Shown here: positions 34,855 through 47,305 of the stretch, piece by piece
How the letters are laid out: each line of letters begins with the position of its first letter
Position numbering within the stretch: the first letter of the stretch is position 1
Origin: Fagopyrum homotropicum
Taxonomy: Eukaryota > Streptophyta > Magnoliopsida > Caryophyllales > Polygonaceae
Length of the DNA: 64,000 nucleotides
NCBI GenBank assembly: GCA_033239125.1
Contig: BSWB01000001.1
Location: 59,625,416 to 59,689,415 of the forward strand
Direction of reading: 5' to 3'
Notes under the pieces: generated by a model
The model's input: only the letters and a program-made list of their open reading frames with translations
Database searches by the model: none
What the model was told of the DNA's origin: nothing
Translations under genes and position numbers: made by a program

Positions 34855-36519
34855 AAGACTCTGTTTTTCTGGAAGACGATTTGCATCATATGATCGCTGG
34901 GGCTAAGTAGTGAACATTGAACATGCTGACGTCCCATTTAGGAGTTTTCTTTGGACAATGCAGGAGAAACTTGGTATCAAAGGCTATAATTGAGAGAGTA
35001 GAAGCTGCTGCTGCATAAGATGCAGGGAAGGTGCAAGTGGCTGTATCAGCTCATGTTTGTTTTGCTTAAGCATATACTTTTGCACAGGGAATAGATTACT
35101 TAGGGACTCTTTTTATGAAGCCAATGTCTTATTCTTTGCCAATTTTGTGCAAGAACCTAAGCCTCCAAGCTATTTCACCCAAATTCTGCTACGAATAGCC
35201 CACCACTTTCATCTTTTTTTGGATAAGCTTATGAACATCTCGCCTTTTCTTTTCTTTTGTTATAATGGAAATGGAATGAAGTGAGAAGGAAATCAGTAAA
35301 CTCGTGTCGACTGGAGAAGTGCACCGGAAATTGTTGGAAAAAACCTTGGTTTTAGACTTGATCGGAATCGTCATGTTTTGATCACCTATTTATGACCCCT
35401 AAAATCCCTCTTAGGCAATAAAACTAAATAGATCCTCCAAACAATGCTCTAACACCAAGTCATGTAACTCATAAAATTGAACATGAGAATTTTTTGACTG
35501 GCATAAAACTTTGCTACCAAGTCATGTAACTCATAAAATTGAACATGAGAATTCTTTGACTGGCATTAAATTTTGCTATATGTTTCGGAAAAAGATGTAC
35601 TAATGCCAACCATTTTTTCTTCATTATTATTTTTTTTTAAAAAAAATCATGTAGTCCTAATAAAAGAGTATGCTATTTATTTTTCTTGAAAATAATCTTT
35701 TGGCGAGATATAATAATATTTTTCTTTGTCAAGCTAAATTTATTACTTCATAAAGGATTATAATCAACATGGTTATTAAAAACGGAAAACGACAAGTTGT
35801 GTTCATTTGCTTTTTTTTTTTTGGTAATAGGAAAGATGTCCGGAATACAAGACCAACCTAGTAGCAAAGGTTGTAAGGGTGGTAAATAGTAAAGTCATCA
35901 AAGAACAGAGGTCCTATAAATGGATCGGTAAAGAGCATCATAATCTTCAAAAAAGAATTTAAAATTAAGAATTGATCATATTAAATATGTTATCCTCTTG
36001 GATCGATCTTGATTTTCGATAACCTAATTCTTTTAGTTTTGTTATACATCTTATAATTGCGATTTCCTAGAATAAAAAGTTTTTGAAGCATTTAGTTATA
36101 TAATTGTCCGTAGAATCATGGATAATGTGTAGAGTCTACATTTTAGAAGGGCGAATAAGTAACGTAGTTAAATACTAAAATCCGTTGTGAAGGTTTGAGG
36201 TACTAGACAGTACACATTGATGGTGAAACTTGAGTCCGTGTGATTTCATGAAGAGTGGCAGTGAAGCAATCCTATGAATATTATACATTTGAATTATCTC
36301 TGAAAAAGGAAAAAAATTGAAAAGGAGTGGCTGAAAGAGTAAAAGTAAGTAAAGCTCACGGGTAGCCTCCCGGGAGGAGGAAAACATAATTTGAATCACA
36401 CACAAAAAGCAACCATCTTAGCCTCTCCCGTGCACACAAAAGAAAACCCAACAAGCAGGGACACGTACTGGCTACTATTCTTCTTCTTCTCTCTCATTTC
36501 TGGAAGGAAGGTAGCTGAG
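34855..36519. other. Intergenic region between LCBK2 and MPK
   Basis: It holds the LCBK2 3' UTR (probably to about 35300), AT-rich spacer and the MAP kinase promoter and 5' UTR. An upstream ATG at 36391 is in frame with the kinase, but the extension (MNHTQKATILAS) is unlike known MPKs. No other gene is supported. Confidence 0.5.
35455..35578. repeat. Tandem duplication, two 62-bp copies
   Basis: ACCAAGTCATGTAACTCATA followed by AAATTGAACATGAGAATT and TTTGACTGGCAT occurs twice in a row (about 35455-35516 and 35517-35578) with very few differences. Confidence 0.9.
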
Positions 36520-38071
36520 ATGACGCCGGACACCACCTCTGGAGGAACTGAAGGAGACCACAGCGGCAGCAGCAGCAGCAGCTCCACCACCACTGCCAAC
36601 ATCAAAGGCGTCCCCACTCATGGCGGTCGCTACGTTCAGTACAACATATACGGTAATATCTTTGAGGTCTCTAGGAAATACGTTCCTCCTATTCGCCCCG
36701 TCGCTCGCGGCGCCTCCGGCATCGTCTGGTACTACTCTTCTACTCTCTCATTTTATTGTATTTTGAAGGAAGGATATACATAAGTTTCATCCTGTGGGTG
36801 GATCAGTGCTGCTGTGAATTCAGAGACAAGGGAACAAGTTGCCATCAAGATGGTTGGCAATGCCTTCGACAATCTAATTGACGCCAAGAGGACTTTGCGT
36901 GAGATCAAACTCATGCGTCACCTCGATCACCAAAATGTACCTTCCTTCTTTCTTCTCTAACACCTTCATTAATGACATCATCATTCATACCATATGGTCG
37001 ATATGCCTCCGCAGGTCATCGCCCTTAAAGATATCATACGCCCCCCGCTAAAGGAGAACTTCAACGACGTCTACATTGTTTACGAATTGATGGACACTGA
37101 TCTTCATCAGATTATACGCTCCAACCAAGCACTCACCGACGATCATTCTCGGGTATCAAATCCACACTGGAACTCTATATTCATTCCTCAACTCACTCAT
37201 CTTTCTCTTGTTGCAGTTTTTTCTTTATCAGTTGTTACGAGGCTTGAAGTACGTACATTCCGCCAACGTGCTGCACCGAGATCTCAAACCCAGCAACTTG
37301 CTGCTTAACGGAAACTGTGACCTTAAGATAGGAGACTGGGGTCTTGCAAGGACTACCTCTGAAACAGACTTCATGACCGAGTATGTTGTCACTCGCTGGT
37401 ATCGAGCTCCCGAGTTGCTGCTCAACTGTTCAGAGTACACAGCTGCAATTGATATCTGGTCTGTCGGATGCATTTTTGGGGAGATACTTACCCGAGAACC
37501 CCTCTTTCCTGGCAGAGATTACGTGCATCAGCTCAAGCTCATTACTGAGGTAAACCGACACCATAATCTTTATATATATATATATGTGTCTTAAGGGCCT
37601 ACACTCTCTCATCTGCTGATAATATAATATGGATTGTGCTGTGCTTTCAAAAGCTCATAGGTTCACCGGATGACTCCAGTTTAGGGTTCCTACGGAGCAA
37701 CAATGCCCGGAGGTACATGAGGCAATTTCCGCAGTTCCCAAAGCAACAGTTCTCCCTCAGATTTCCAAAGGCCTCTCCCTTGGCTGTCGATTTGCTGGAG
37801 AGAATGCTAGTTTTCGATCCAAACAGGCGAATAACAGGTAATAGTCCCTAGTAACATAACCTGTGTTTATGTCATCGAGTCACTGACGTTGGTATTAAAT
37901 GCAGCGACTGAGGCGTTGTCCCATCCATACTTGGCCCCTCTGCATGACATAAACAAGGAACCGGTTTGCCCCCAGCCCTTCAGTGTCGACTTCGAGCAGC
38001 CATCTTTCACTGAGGAACACATCAAGGAGCTCATCTGGAAGGAGTCTGTCAAGTTCAATCCAGAGCCTTAG
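36520..38071 (+). CDS. MAP kinase, MPK4-type (TEY), with atypical DWG motif
   Basis: This Ser/Thr kinase acts at the end of MAPK cascades. Six exons: 36520-36728, 36807-36936, 37015-37152, 37217-37549, 37654-37837, 37905-38071; 386 aa. Visible: Ser/Thr-rich N-terminus; P-loop VARGASGIV (61-69), where the first Gly of GxGxxG is Ala62; catalytic Lys84 in VAIK; HRDLKPSN with Asp181; activation loop with TEY (213-215); common docking segment LHDINKEP (344-351). The metal-binding DFG reads D199-W-G, clear in the DNA as gac tgg ggt. MPK4-group features include VGNAFDNLIDAKRTLREIK and RGLKYVHSANVLHRD. The frame is intact and splices cleanly, so it is likely expressed; catalytic strength is uncertain. 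The upstream in-frame ATG at 36391 is less likely. Confidence 0.9.
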
Positions 38072-38431
38072 AAATTAGTATAGTTCCGACTATGGCAACA
38101 TCACAAAGGTTCGGATTTATTATGTTAACCTTGTTTCACACTTGACAATGTAACTTTAATACTCTGGTCGTCGTGGATCGATCATCGTTTCAATTGAAAG
38201 AGCATATAAATATAGATATCCTAGAGAACTAGAATAACCAACAACCTCATGAACACAAAATCTCAAAATCTAACGAAGGCAAACGGAGGTAGATAATGAT
38301 CCAGTATCAAGGAACAGAGCTCAACACATACTTCATGTGAGAAACTATACAAAAATTACCAACTCCGACATGAAACCTATCTCATGAATCATCATCTCAA
38401 GAAAACCAAAGCTCTGTTTACAACCGGGAAA
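38072..38431. other. Convergent 3' UTR interval
   Basis: 360 bp separates the MPK stop from the MSL1 stop on the opposite strand. It must hold both 3' ends. No separate gene is seen. Confidence 0.6.
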
Positions 38432-41400
38432 TCACGGGCTATTTGTATCCTGCCATGTGCTACCCAGTGCGGCACCGTGTTGCTTGATGATTTGGACGGA
38501 CTGCAGAAGAATATCTTGTTCCATAGAGTACAGCTCGTCTTTGCTCTAAATTTAGAAATCACCAAAGCAAAACCACTAGTTAAATATATGCAGGCAAAAC
38601 ACTTCAAAGATCACAAACTTTATCTTCCTTTCCATATATATAAAGGGCGTGAGTTTGAAGTGGTTTCGAAAAGATTGTACCCTACACACTAACAGCTAAT
38701 TCAATATTGCTCATAATTCTGACAAATTGACAGACGGATATGGTTGCTTCCCGAGCTCAAAGACAAATTGTGTGCGTCAAGGTCAAATAATTCAGTAAGT
38801 GCATCTAACAGCTACCATTTCATGTGCAATGCCTTGAAACTTGAGAGTAGATAAATGTCTAACTAGGTTACTCCAAATTCATATCCTACAATCTCAGGCA
38901 TTTTCAGTACATCATGATATCAAATAATAAACTGATGCACAATGCCAAGAATCATAGCCGTTACAACAATCTATTGTGGCATTACATTTTCAGTTGCACA
39001 TCACATGTTGCAATACGGACACAATTGTCCTAGCAAGATCAGAAAAACTATCTATGCAATGAATATTTAATATGACCGCATATTTGGTCGTCCAGATATG
39101 TTAAAGAGAGACTTTGGTAAACAGGTTCGGTTTCTTGAAAATGGTTATCTATGTTTATTGAAATTGCAAAATCAGAGAGCAGAAAAATCATCATAAAGAA
39201 ATTGAGAAAGAGAGTACCATTTGTTTTAGATTGCATCCAATGGTGAGTTCTGCAAAAGAACTTTCAATTCGAGAAAGAAAACAGTAAGGAGCCTCCTTTC
39301 CAAGGAAAACTTTCGGATTTGACCTAAGCATGGACTTTATATCATCAGAAATTTGAGGAATTTTTCCCACATCATCAAGTTGCAAAGGAATCTTGCTGAC
39401 AGTAGCACGCCATTTGGCACGTGACTTGTTCACAATAACCTACAAATAAAAATGATTTGAATTCATCTTCCCAAGCAAGATAACTTGCAAAATGTAATCC
39501 GACGAGTCTCTTATAAGGGGATCCCACAGCCCACACTTGTCAAAGTAAGTGGCAGCCCGGCAGGTCCTTGAATTATAGGAAACCAGTATGATAAAGAGTC
39601 AAGGACTATGCCACTACAAGACATACAAGCAAGATATGCCCTCATGACCAATGGACAAGTCCTGAGTATCAATAGAATGGCATCTAACACCACTGTTTTG
39701 AGGTGTAACATCCATAGAAGTCAATGGTTTATATGAAGGCAGTAAAACGAAAAGCAAACCTGACTGGAAAACAAGGAGTTTGGGACTATGACAGGGAACT
39801 TTTCAGCATTCAATAGGGAAGTTGTAGTTAGACCCATTTCCACAACTTGACCCTCAACTGGTCCAGCCTGCAAGTTATTTTACTAATTCAAACCGTAAGG
39901 CAAAAGAGAAAATAAGCATCAGAAATGAAGCTGCAGGACATGGTGGCAATGCCTCTGAGCCATAATCAAAATGAAGAGATTACAGCATAATAACAGACAG
40001 GGTTCAACATGTTAGAAAGAAGAAAAATAATTATAGGGCTAGAACACCATTTGTGTTCTATGCTAACAAGAGGTCAAGAATATATTTTAATTCTACAAAA
40101 GTTATAACCCCAAAGGTTGACATTTTTTTATAGAATGAGAGATCAGGAACAGACCCTTCGAATAAGCAACCACAAGACTTACATAATCCAGAACTTCAAT
40201 AAATCTACCAACTCGAGAAATATCCATAATGGACATGTTTTTTTGAAGGGTTAAATGTAGCACCCGGTTAATTTTTCCATACATGTCTTCAGGAGGATTC
40301 GATAACACTAAGGAGTCTAGCACCACAACCACTAGACCGGCTGAGTATTGGTCCATAATGGACATGTTACCTAGCAGCATTTGTGCTCCTAGCTGAAAGA
40401 AAACAGTATAACACTAGAACAAAAATCTTTACTATATGATACATGCCATACCACTAGATTCTCACAAAAAATAAGGAATAAAAGAACAAATATCCTAATG
40501 TAGACCATAATATGAGCAAACTTGATCAGAGAAACTCCAAGGGAACATTGTTTGATTCACGATGACAGGTGATGGCAGTCCAAAAGTATAGCAAGTTCAA
40601 CATCAAATGCCTGAAAGACATGCATGAAAATATACTACATACTTTGATTGTATCTCCAATAGAAAAGGGCCTGGAGAACTGCATAGATAACCCACTAAGC
40701 ACATTCCCTAAAATATCTTTTGCGGCAAAAGCAGTAGCCACTCCTGTACACAACATAAAAAGAAGATAGACATGAATTATGACATGTCAGAAAAGATCTA
40801 TCCTATCACAAACCAAAACTGAATACAACTTGTCTCCAGTCAAATGTACTTGGTCTAATGAAGAACTAAGAAGACTCATCCCTAGAAGTACTCTAGGTTG
40901 GCTCCCAGCTCATGGGTCACCCTAAATAGTTACACTAACCTGGAAAAAAAGGCCAAACAAAAGAATGGCTAATAAATATCACATTACAAAAATAAATACT
41001 CAAGTAAATATGTATTCTTCTACCTCCAAGAAAGTGAAGCTTTAGAGTAGTAGAGTTTCCTATATTTGTACATCATCAATTTGTTGACACTTGACACAGA
41101 CAAGAAACCAAGAAGGGGCATTTCACAAACAAGTACAGAAATGCAGCACAGCGTTATTCAAATGTCACCTAGAACACAGGTAACATACATCATACATAAA
41201 ATATGGAAAACACAGAAAATAACTAAGAGAAACATTCACACTTTACTTGTGTATTCAGAGCTCACCCCCAATTCCTCCAACAGTAAGAATGGATTGGAAA
41301 GCCACTCCACATGCCTCAGCTGAAGCCATCAACCCAACAAACAATAGACCAACAGATGTTACTTTGTCCAAAGTGATTAAACTTTCACGATCATATCCCT

Positions 41401-42425
41401 GCATACTCGGAGCAATCAAGGCTCGAGTGAACACGTTTGTTTTCCAACGATACAAAAACCAGATCAATGACACAATAGTAGCACCTCTCCAGGCCTGTGA
41501 AACGTATTGTGATGCGATTTCATCTGGTGCTAGCATCATACCGCTGCAAATCAAGGCAATTTACATCATAAAATTCAATTTTAACATTATCACAAGCAAT
41601 AACTGTCACAAGAATTAGAAAAAGGTGGGTAAGAGCTAACATTTGCGTAAATGCCATAAAGGTAAATAGATAGCGCACTGGATCCTCCAAAGCACCCCAG
41701 AAACTCTTCTCATATGGCACTTCACCACCAAATATGCTCCGGGATAATAGCTTAGCTGTTCTTTGCTGCGAATAATTGTGAAACCTCTTGAAAAGCCTAG
41801 GCATCACCAGCCAAGCCACGCTTGTGGCAGTCAGCGTGCCAGCAACTGGCACAACAGCATCTCTAAGGTAAGGGTTTGAATCTAGAACCTGCTGGACATA
41901 AGGAATCAACTCATCCAAGGATTGCTTTGCCTTTTCACCCGTCACAGTGACAGCATCAACCACAGAAAGAACACCGTTTTTAATTTTCACTTCCCAATCA
42001 CCACCAAGAACACCATCTAGATTACCAGCCCCACCTTCACTGGTTCCAGAAGCCTCTGGAACATCCGAGCTCTTAGAACTATTACCAGCAACAGACCCAA
42101 ATGAATGGTATGCGAACGGGAGTGCCACTGATCCCAAGGGGAAGTTACTTCTAACGCATGAATTCAACAATCTATGAGGAAAACCAGACAAGTTGGATTT
42201 CACCAGAATAGGCTCAGCTAGAGCCTTATGGTTGTACACATTCACTCGAGCATCTCCATGATAAGTCTGATTTCCAAGACTACATAGAGGTCTAGTGAGA
42301 GCATAATAGTCACCAACTCTCGGACGATCTCTGCCAGGACTACAACCACGAAATGCCAGACTTCTCCAAGATGTGTGAACGGGATTAGACAAGTGTTTCA
42401 ACAGTGAAAACCTAATCCCAGCCAT
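38432..42425 (-). CDS. MSL1: MscS-like mechanosensitive ion channel 1 (mitochondrial type)
   Basis: This membrane-tension-gated channel of the MscS family belongs to the plant organellar MSL1 branch, thought to act in the inner mitochondrial membrane. Six minus-strand exons: 42425-41641, 41543-41266, 40743-40643, 39867-39760, 39439-39218, 38545-38432; 535 aa. The N-terminal 110 residues are Arg/Ser-rich and fit a presequence. Membrane segments are seen near 190-212, 247-268, 282-296 and 322-350. The pore helix GVATAFAAKDILGNVLSGLS follows, then the beta domain (FSRPFSIGDTIKAGPVEGQVVEMG, FPVIVPNSLFSSQ) and an alpha/beta C-terminus (EAPYCFLSRIESSFAELTIG). All splice phases agree. It is somewhat longer than I recall for Arabidopsis MSL1. 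It points tail-to-tail at the MPK gene. Confidence 0.9.
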
Positions 42426-43259
42426 CTACATGATCACAACCAAATGATAAAGGAAATCAAAATCCGAGCTTAAGCCAACAAACTCTCAGCAATAAGCAAA
42501 CGGAAATTGACCATTTCCGACATCAGCAAACCAAGTAACGAGGAACGGACGATTGAAACCAGCAGAAAATGACGAAAAACTGAATTTAAACGGGTTACTA
42601 CTACTCGTAATACCTTCGGCGGAATCAAATTCACTTCTACCAATCAAATGCATCTGCTTTCAAATGGAATGAACTATAAAAGACTCAAAATAGGTTAATC
42701 TGTAGTCAAAAGCCTCGACTATACCAAGGAAAGGCCACTATGGATTTGGAAAAACAAGCCAATTGCGCATCCTGAACATTTTGGGAAAAATTCACTGATA
42801 TTGCATCTAAATCAGGGCCAAATTTTTGGCAAAGCCGTAAAAACAATACAAAACATAACAGTTACCGGGCTTGTGGATTAATGGAGGCCGAAGCTCAGTC
42901 AACCGACGGAGAAGGATTGACAAAGAGGGCGAGCAGGGACACAAAAGGTGGTGATTCCTCCTTATCGTGGTTGGCAACTAGCCGGAGCAGGTCTTCTCTT
43001 ATACGGAAAAGCTTTCGTGGGGACGAAGACACTATAAGAGGGACAAGGCTATGGGGGTGTCAACGGATGGGGAAATACATGATCTCCCATTGTCCATTTC
43101 ATAGCTTCAAGCCACCCTTTGTAATTTAAATTTTTAATATTTTTATCATCACAACAACAAATTAATTTCAAACCAGAGTCAACCTAAAAACAACTATTTT
43201 TGAAAAACAATTGATAAAAGGGGGTGTTATAAAGGTAGAACCAACCGAATCTAAATTTT
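42426..43259 (-). promoter_or_regulatory. Upstream region of MSL1
   Basis: The 5' UTR and promoter of MSL1 should lie here. A GC-richer stretch at 42880-43080 may be a non-coding first exon or proximal promoter. The plus-strand 82-codon frame there (42881-43129) shows no protein family and is not called. Confidence 0.4.
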
Positions 43260-43510
43260 ATATATTTGAATCTTTTAGAAAATGAACGAGGTCGAGTTGA
43301 AGTTTTGAAGAGTCGAGTTCGAGTAGTTTATGCTCAAAATAATGTAATTTTAGCCGAACAAGTCAAGCTTTACCCGAATGAGTCGAACATTGACATGAAC
43401 GAGCTACCTAAATTTATACGAACTTTAAAATGGGTTCATGTTCGGCTCGTCTAGAAAATGAACGAGCTCGAGCCGAACTTTTAACGAGCCAAATGCGAGC
43501 TGAGCCTGAG
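43260..43510. repeat. Degenerate GAGC/CTCG-rich repeat
   Basis: Repeated words such as CGAGTTGAAG, GAGTCGAG, AACGAGCTCGAGCC and AACGAGCC recur at short spacing. This composition is common in plant DNA-transposon relics. No ends were identified. Confidence 0.4.
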
Positions 43511-43659
43511 TATCTTGTCTCATATTATATCCCTAATGAAAGTGATAAATAAGTTTATTTTATAATTTGTGCGGTTCAATATCATTTTTATCTTAATTTT
43601 AAAAGTTAATATTGACTTTTTTGTAAGGGTAGGAAGATCGCACTTATTATTGAAAAGAA

Positions 43660-44860
43660 GCAACTACATACAAGGGAGTGAAACACCGCACAAAGCATCT
43701 AAATTAATCTTTCTAGCACACCCGGGAGGATCATCTAAAATGTGTAAATCGATAACTTTAGAGGAAGCAAAGTTGGCAGGTGAATCTGCTACCCTATTTC
43801 CTTCTTGAAAATACGATCAAGTCTTACGACCTAGTCCTGAGCCAATAAGCCTTGAAACATAAGTACTGGGCTAAAAAGAGAGTGCGTAACATCTATCATT
43901 GTCTCAAGAATATGCAGTGCGAGCCAGAAGTCCATCTCGCCAATAACAGTTTGAAAACCTCTTTCCCAAGCAACTTCGAGCCCATAAATCAAACCTCGTA
44001 ACTCCGCAATCGGCGACGTAGCATCATCAAGGTTAACCGCAAAAGTCAACCATCTAAGTACCTCCCATATGCCCCCCAAGTAGTGGTGAGACCCGGGGTA
44101 CCTTTTGATGTGTCATCCGTATTCAACTTTACCTAACAATAGCAGGCTTGTCCCAATGGACCGTCTTCTTGATTTTGTGAGGGAGAGTAGGGCTCGAAGT
44201 CGAAGCAATAAGAGCCTTAATAGTTTCATAATACTTGCCCCAAAGGAAAGCAAAGGAGTCATGTACTTGCATGGGCTCTTGGAAGATTCTAACATTCCGC
44301 CAACACCACGTCCACCGGATTACTATGATGAATAGAACATTTCTAGTCATCTTAAGATGCGGAATATGGTTTAAGCTAAGATTCTTAAACAACCATTCAT
44401 CCCACTCAAAACCGAAGAATTGTTGATGTGTAGTTATAGGGATGATGTACATCCATATGTTCCGGGCATAAAAACAGTCTCTAAAAAGATGTAGGAGTGT
44501 TTCACCGATACTCGGGCATGACTCGCAACAAGGGTTGTCATCGAAGTGTCTCTGGACTCTTTCAAATTTCGTCATAAGCCTTCCCACGCAAATACTTGTA
44601 ACCTCTATGGAACATTGATCTTTAAAAGGACAAAAACAACCCCCAACACAGACTCGTAGTAGGTTCCATGTTCTGGCACATAAAATCATACGCAATAGTT
44701 GTACTAAACATACCTGATTGAGTTCTATTCCACCGAATACAATTTGTCTAGGAAGCATCAATAGATAATGTAACCGGGGCAAGCTTGAGGAACAAGAATT
44801 TGAGATTTTACTACTAAGGTAATCCCAATTCCAACCACTATTTCCAACCACTATTTTCAA
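43660..44860 (-). pseudogene. LINE 3' end: zf-RVT and RNase H remnant
   Basis: The minus-strand frame 44860-44129 has the zinc-binding region downstream of plant L1-type reverse transcriptases (CVGRLMTKFERVQRHF, CCESCPSIGETLLHLFRDC). Below it, 44079-43831 and onward give an RNase H-like domain (SPIAELRGLIYGLEVAWERG), then a tail with NRVADSPANFA and DLHILDDPPGCA near 43800-43680. Frame changes and stops separate the pieces. No reverse transcriptase core is attached, although a matching piece lies at 45520-46110. It is a decayed non-LTR retrotransposon. Confidence 0.75.
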
Positions 44861-44879
44861 TCAAGGCTCTCTCTTTGAT

Positions 44880-45519
44880 TGAATATGAATAAATAAAACA
44901 CATACTTCATAAGCAAAGCAACGAGTTCACACAATATTGTGGAAATATTAATTAAATCAAATCTACCTAATAATCTCACCTTATAAGGTTATTTATAAGT
45001 GAGATCCTCCTACAAAGATAAAATTTACAACTAAAAGATAATCCTAAAAGATAGGATTAACAAATACCTTTAAAATGTTTTCGAGTCTTAAAGGTATTAA
45101 AATAAAAAAAACTATCTACAACTAATAAGATCGCAACTTGATTATATAACTCGACAGGAGCCAAATCTCGGTCAATATTTGTAGAAATCTTGGGCGAGAT
45201 TTTGGTGCTCATGGCCGAGATTCTTCTTTGGGGCTCTTTCCTCGTCCTAGTCACCTTCTATGCTTGCTTGATCATCTTGGTCCTTGTGTGGTCCCTTCCA
45301 CAGTAGCCAACAATGTCACTAAAGAAGACCTAGGTATAAGTGAAGTCTCTTTAAGTGTACATGTTGCTAATAAGCTAGCAACTGTCTCATGGATGGTATT
45401 TGCTCATGCTCTAGTGATAGTTCCTTCCATGGTGGAACTTAAAGATGATGTGGTTGTATTATCCTTTAACGCCTTGGCCCTTGATCTAGTGATTGGTCCT
45501 TGAGGTAGTGTTGAGGATG
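44880..45519 (-). other. Insert between LINE pieces, LTR-element-like
   Basis: The minus strand near 45500-45260 encodes GPITRSRAKALKDN and a Ser/Thr-rich stretch, with one internal stop. PITRSRAK-type motifs are common in plant LTR-retrotransposon polyproteins. AT-rich sequence follows (44900-45160). It appears to interrupt the LINE relic. Ends were not determined. Confidence 0.4.
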
Positions 45520-46110
45520 GTCCCTCATCAGTTATGGAGGACAGGAATTCCGAGATACTTGCCCACATCCTGAGTATAGGGAATACCGCTTAAATTGATG
45601 ATCATACTCTCAAGTCCGCCCCTGATATCACTAAAAACAAATAATTTGGACTTGGAAATGCTCACCTCTTACCTAGAAGCAGCATAAAACCTCTCAAGAA
45701 TACCCTTGATGATATTTACCTAAGAGCAAGACCCCTCCTCCACAAACAAGAGGATGCCATCAAAAAAGAAGAGGTGAGACAATTTAAGACCGCCCCAAAA
45801 AATCTAGATAGGTTTCCAAAGCCCACCAAAAACAACCTTGTCAATAAGATGGCCCAACCTTTCCAAGTAGAGGACGAACAAGTATGGGGAGATTGGGTCA
45901 CCTTGGCGAACACCATTTGTCATAGAAAAGGAAGCCAACTTTTCACCATTCCAGAGGAACCCATAGAGCTAGAAGAAACACACTCCATGATTCTCTCAAT
46001 AAACACTAGATGCAAGCTTACATCTTTTTAGATTCATCGATAAACTCCCATCTAAGTTGATCGTATGTCTTCTCTAAGTCAAGTTTAAGGATCATCCATC
46101 ATTTTCTCCC
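45520..46110 (-). pseudogene. LINE reverse transcriptase fragment
   Basis: The minus strand reads LSHLFFFDGILLF, where LINEs have the catalytic FADD-type box, then NIIKGILERFYAAS, SISKSKLFVFSDI and DVGKYLGIPVLHN. This series is diagnostic of plant L1-type RT. The active-site aspartates are altered and stops occur. It probably belongs to the same LINE as 43660-44860. Confidence 0.7.
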
Positions 46111-46700
46111 TCTTTTCTTTTTCATTGAATGCATGACTCTTGGAGCAAAACAATATTATCGGATATCATGTGACCCGAGATAAAAACTACTTTGCATAAG
46201 GCTTACCCAAAAACTCATAAGCAGTGTCAAACGGTTAACAATCACTTTCATAATAGTCTTATAATATACATTACAAAGTCATTGGAACAAAGGATGGATG
46301 ATATGATCTTGATAAAGAAACTTATGTTAAAGTCAGGACGGTAATTTGAGACTTAATGATTATAATGTTTGTGAACTAAGGATATTAGAAGCATGTTAAA
46401 TAATCATCCATGAAATGTATATGAAAAATGAATTTAGTTATACACTTACCATTCTATTGTTTGATGTTTGTCTTAGTGATTCCTATGTTATAAAATTTGA
46501 GCCGAAGTAAACATGTTTAAGTTCATGATAGTGTGTATTGGTTATGAACTCTTAATTTCTCGTCTAGGAAAACTTACATTAGTTGAAACTCACTTGAGTG
46601 AAAATACTAATCCGTAAGTCAAAAGGCATATCAATGAAAAAAGTAAAGAAAAATCCAAATTTATAGCTCATCAAAGTTCAAAATGCCAATTGGCTATGTG
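46111..46700. other. Non-coding spacer
   Basis: AT-rich. I see no gene, RNA or clear element border. Confidence 0.4.
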
Positions 46701-46714
46701 TGAAGAACGCTTAT

Positions 46715-47030
46715 TTTTCACCACTTGACTTAAGAAGACACTCAACTCGGACTAAGAAGACAAGTTGCTAGGAAATTCAACGTAGCTGGTGTGGACTATC
46801 GAGCTCGACCTAAGAGTACTTGTTCACTCGAGCTAAGAAGCCAGAGTTCACAAAGTGTCAACATACCTCGAGTTTCCAACATCACTCGAGGTAAGAAGCC
46901 GAAAAACTCAAAGTAAGAAGGCAATGCACTTGAGCTAAGTGTACCAAAGTAAGTCGGTGGAGCACTCGACGTTGAGCAAGAACCCACTCGACCTAAGAAC
47001 ACTTCTTCACTTGAGGTAGCCACGTTGAGT
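46715..47030. repeat. Array of imperfect CTCGAGCTAAGAAG-like motifs
   Basis: About ten spaced copies of ACTCGA(N)CTAAGAAG or near variants occur, for example near 46722, 46752, 46803, 46829, 46884, 46910, 46930 and 46986, at 25-45 bp intervals. A TATA box (CTATAAAAGG, 47116-47125) follows. It looks like the enhancer-like U3 of an old LTR that Element 3 later entered. Confidence 0.55.
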
Positions 47031-47087
47031 TTGTGCAACTTGTCTAACTAACTACCTATGCAACTTGATCAGGTTGTTTTCCTGCCC

Positions 47088-47101
47088 GGGGGGGGGGGGG
47101 G
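47088..47101. repeat. G14 homopolymer
   Basis: CCC is followed by fourteen G. It may be a G-quadruplex former or a sequencing-length artefact. Confidence 0.9.
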
Positions 47102-47300
47102 CATGAATTTTTGGGCTATAAAAGGAAGCCTTGATTGATTGTAAATAGACCAAGCAAACAAACCTTTTTTTTATTGAACTTGAGACTTGTTAAGACATAC
47201 ATAGTCGCTTAGGATCTTAATCTTTATGCCAAAATCATATACTAACTTTGACAAAGTTATATACTTGAGGAAATATGTGGTTTGAATAGTTTAAATCTAC

Positions 47301-47305
47301 CATAT
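47301..47305 (+). repeat. Target site duplication of Element 3, left copy
   Basis: CATAT is identical to 57705-57709. Confidence 0.95.

Noticed and set aside
36391..36519. In-frame N-terminal extension of the MAP kinase
   Set aside because: The extension is unlike MPK N-termini and contains a Phe-rich run; the ATG at 36520 gives the usual family length.
42881..43129. 82-codon plus-strand frame upstream of MSL1
   Set aside because: No family, and it overlaps the likely divergent promoter/5' UTR of MSL1.
45228..45503. 91-codon plus-strand frame
   Set aside because: It is antisense to an LTR-element-like coding scrap (GPITRSRAK) on the minus strand.
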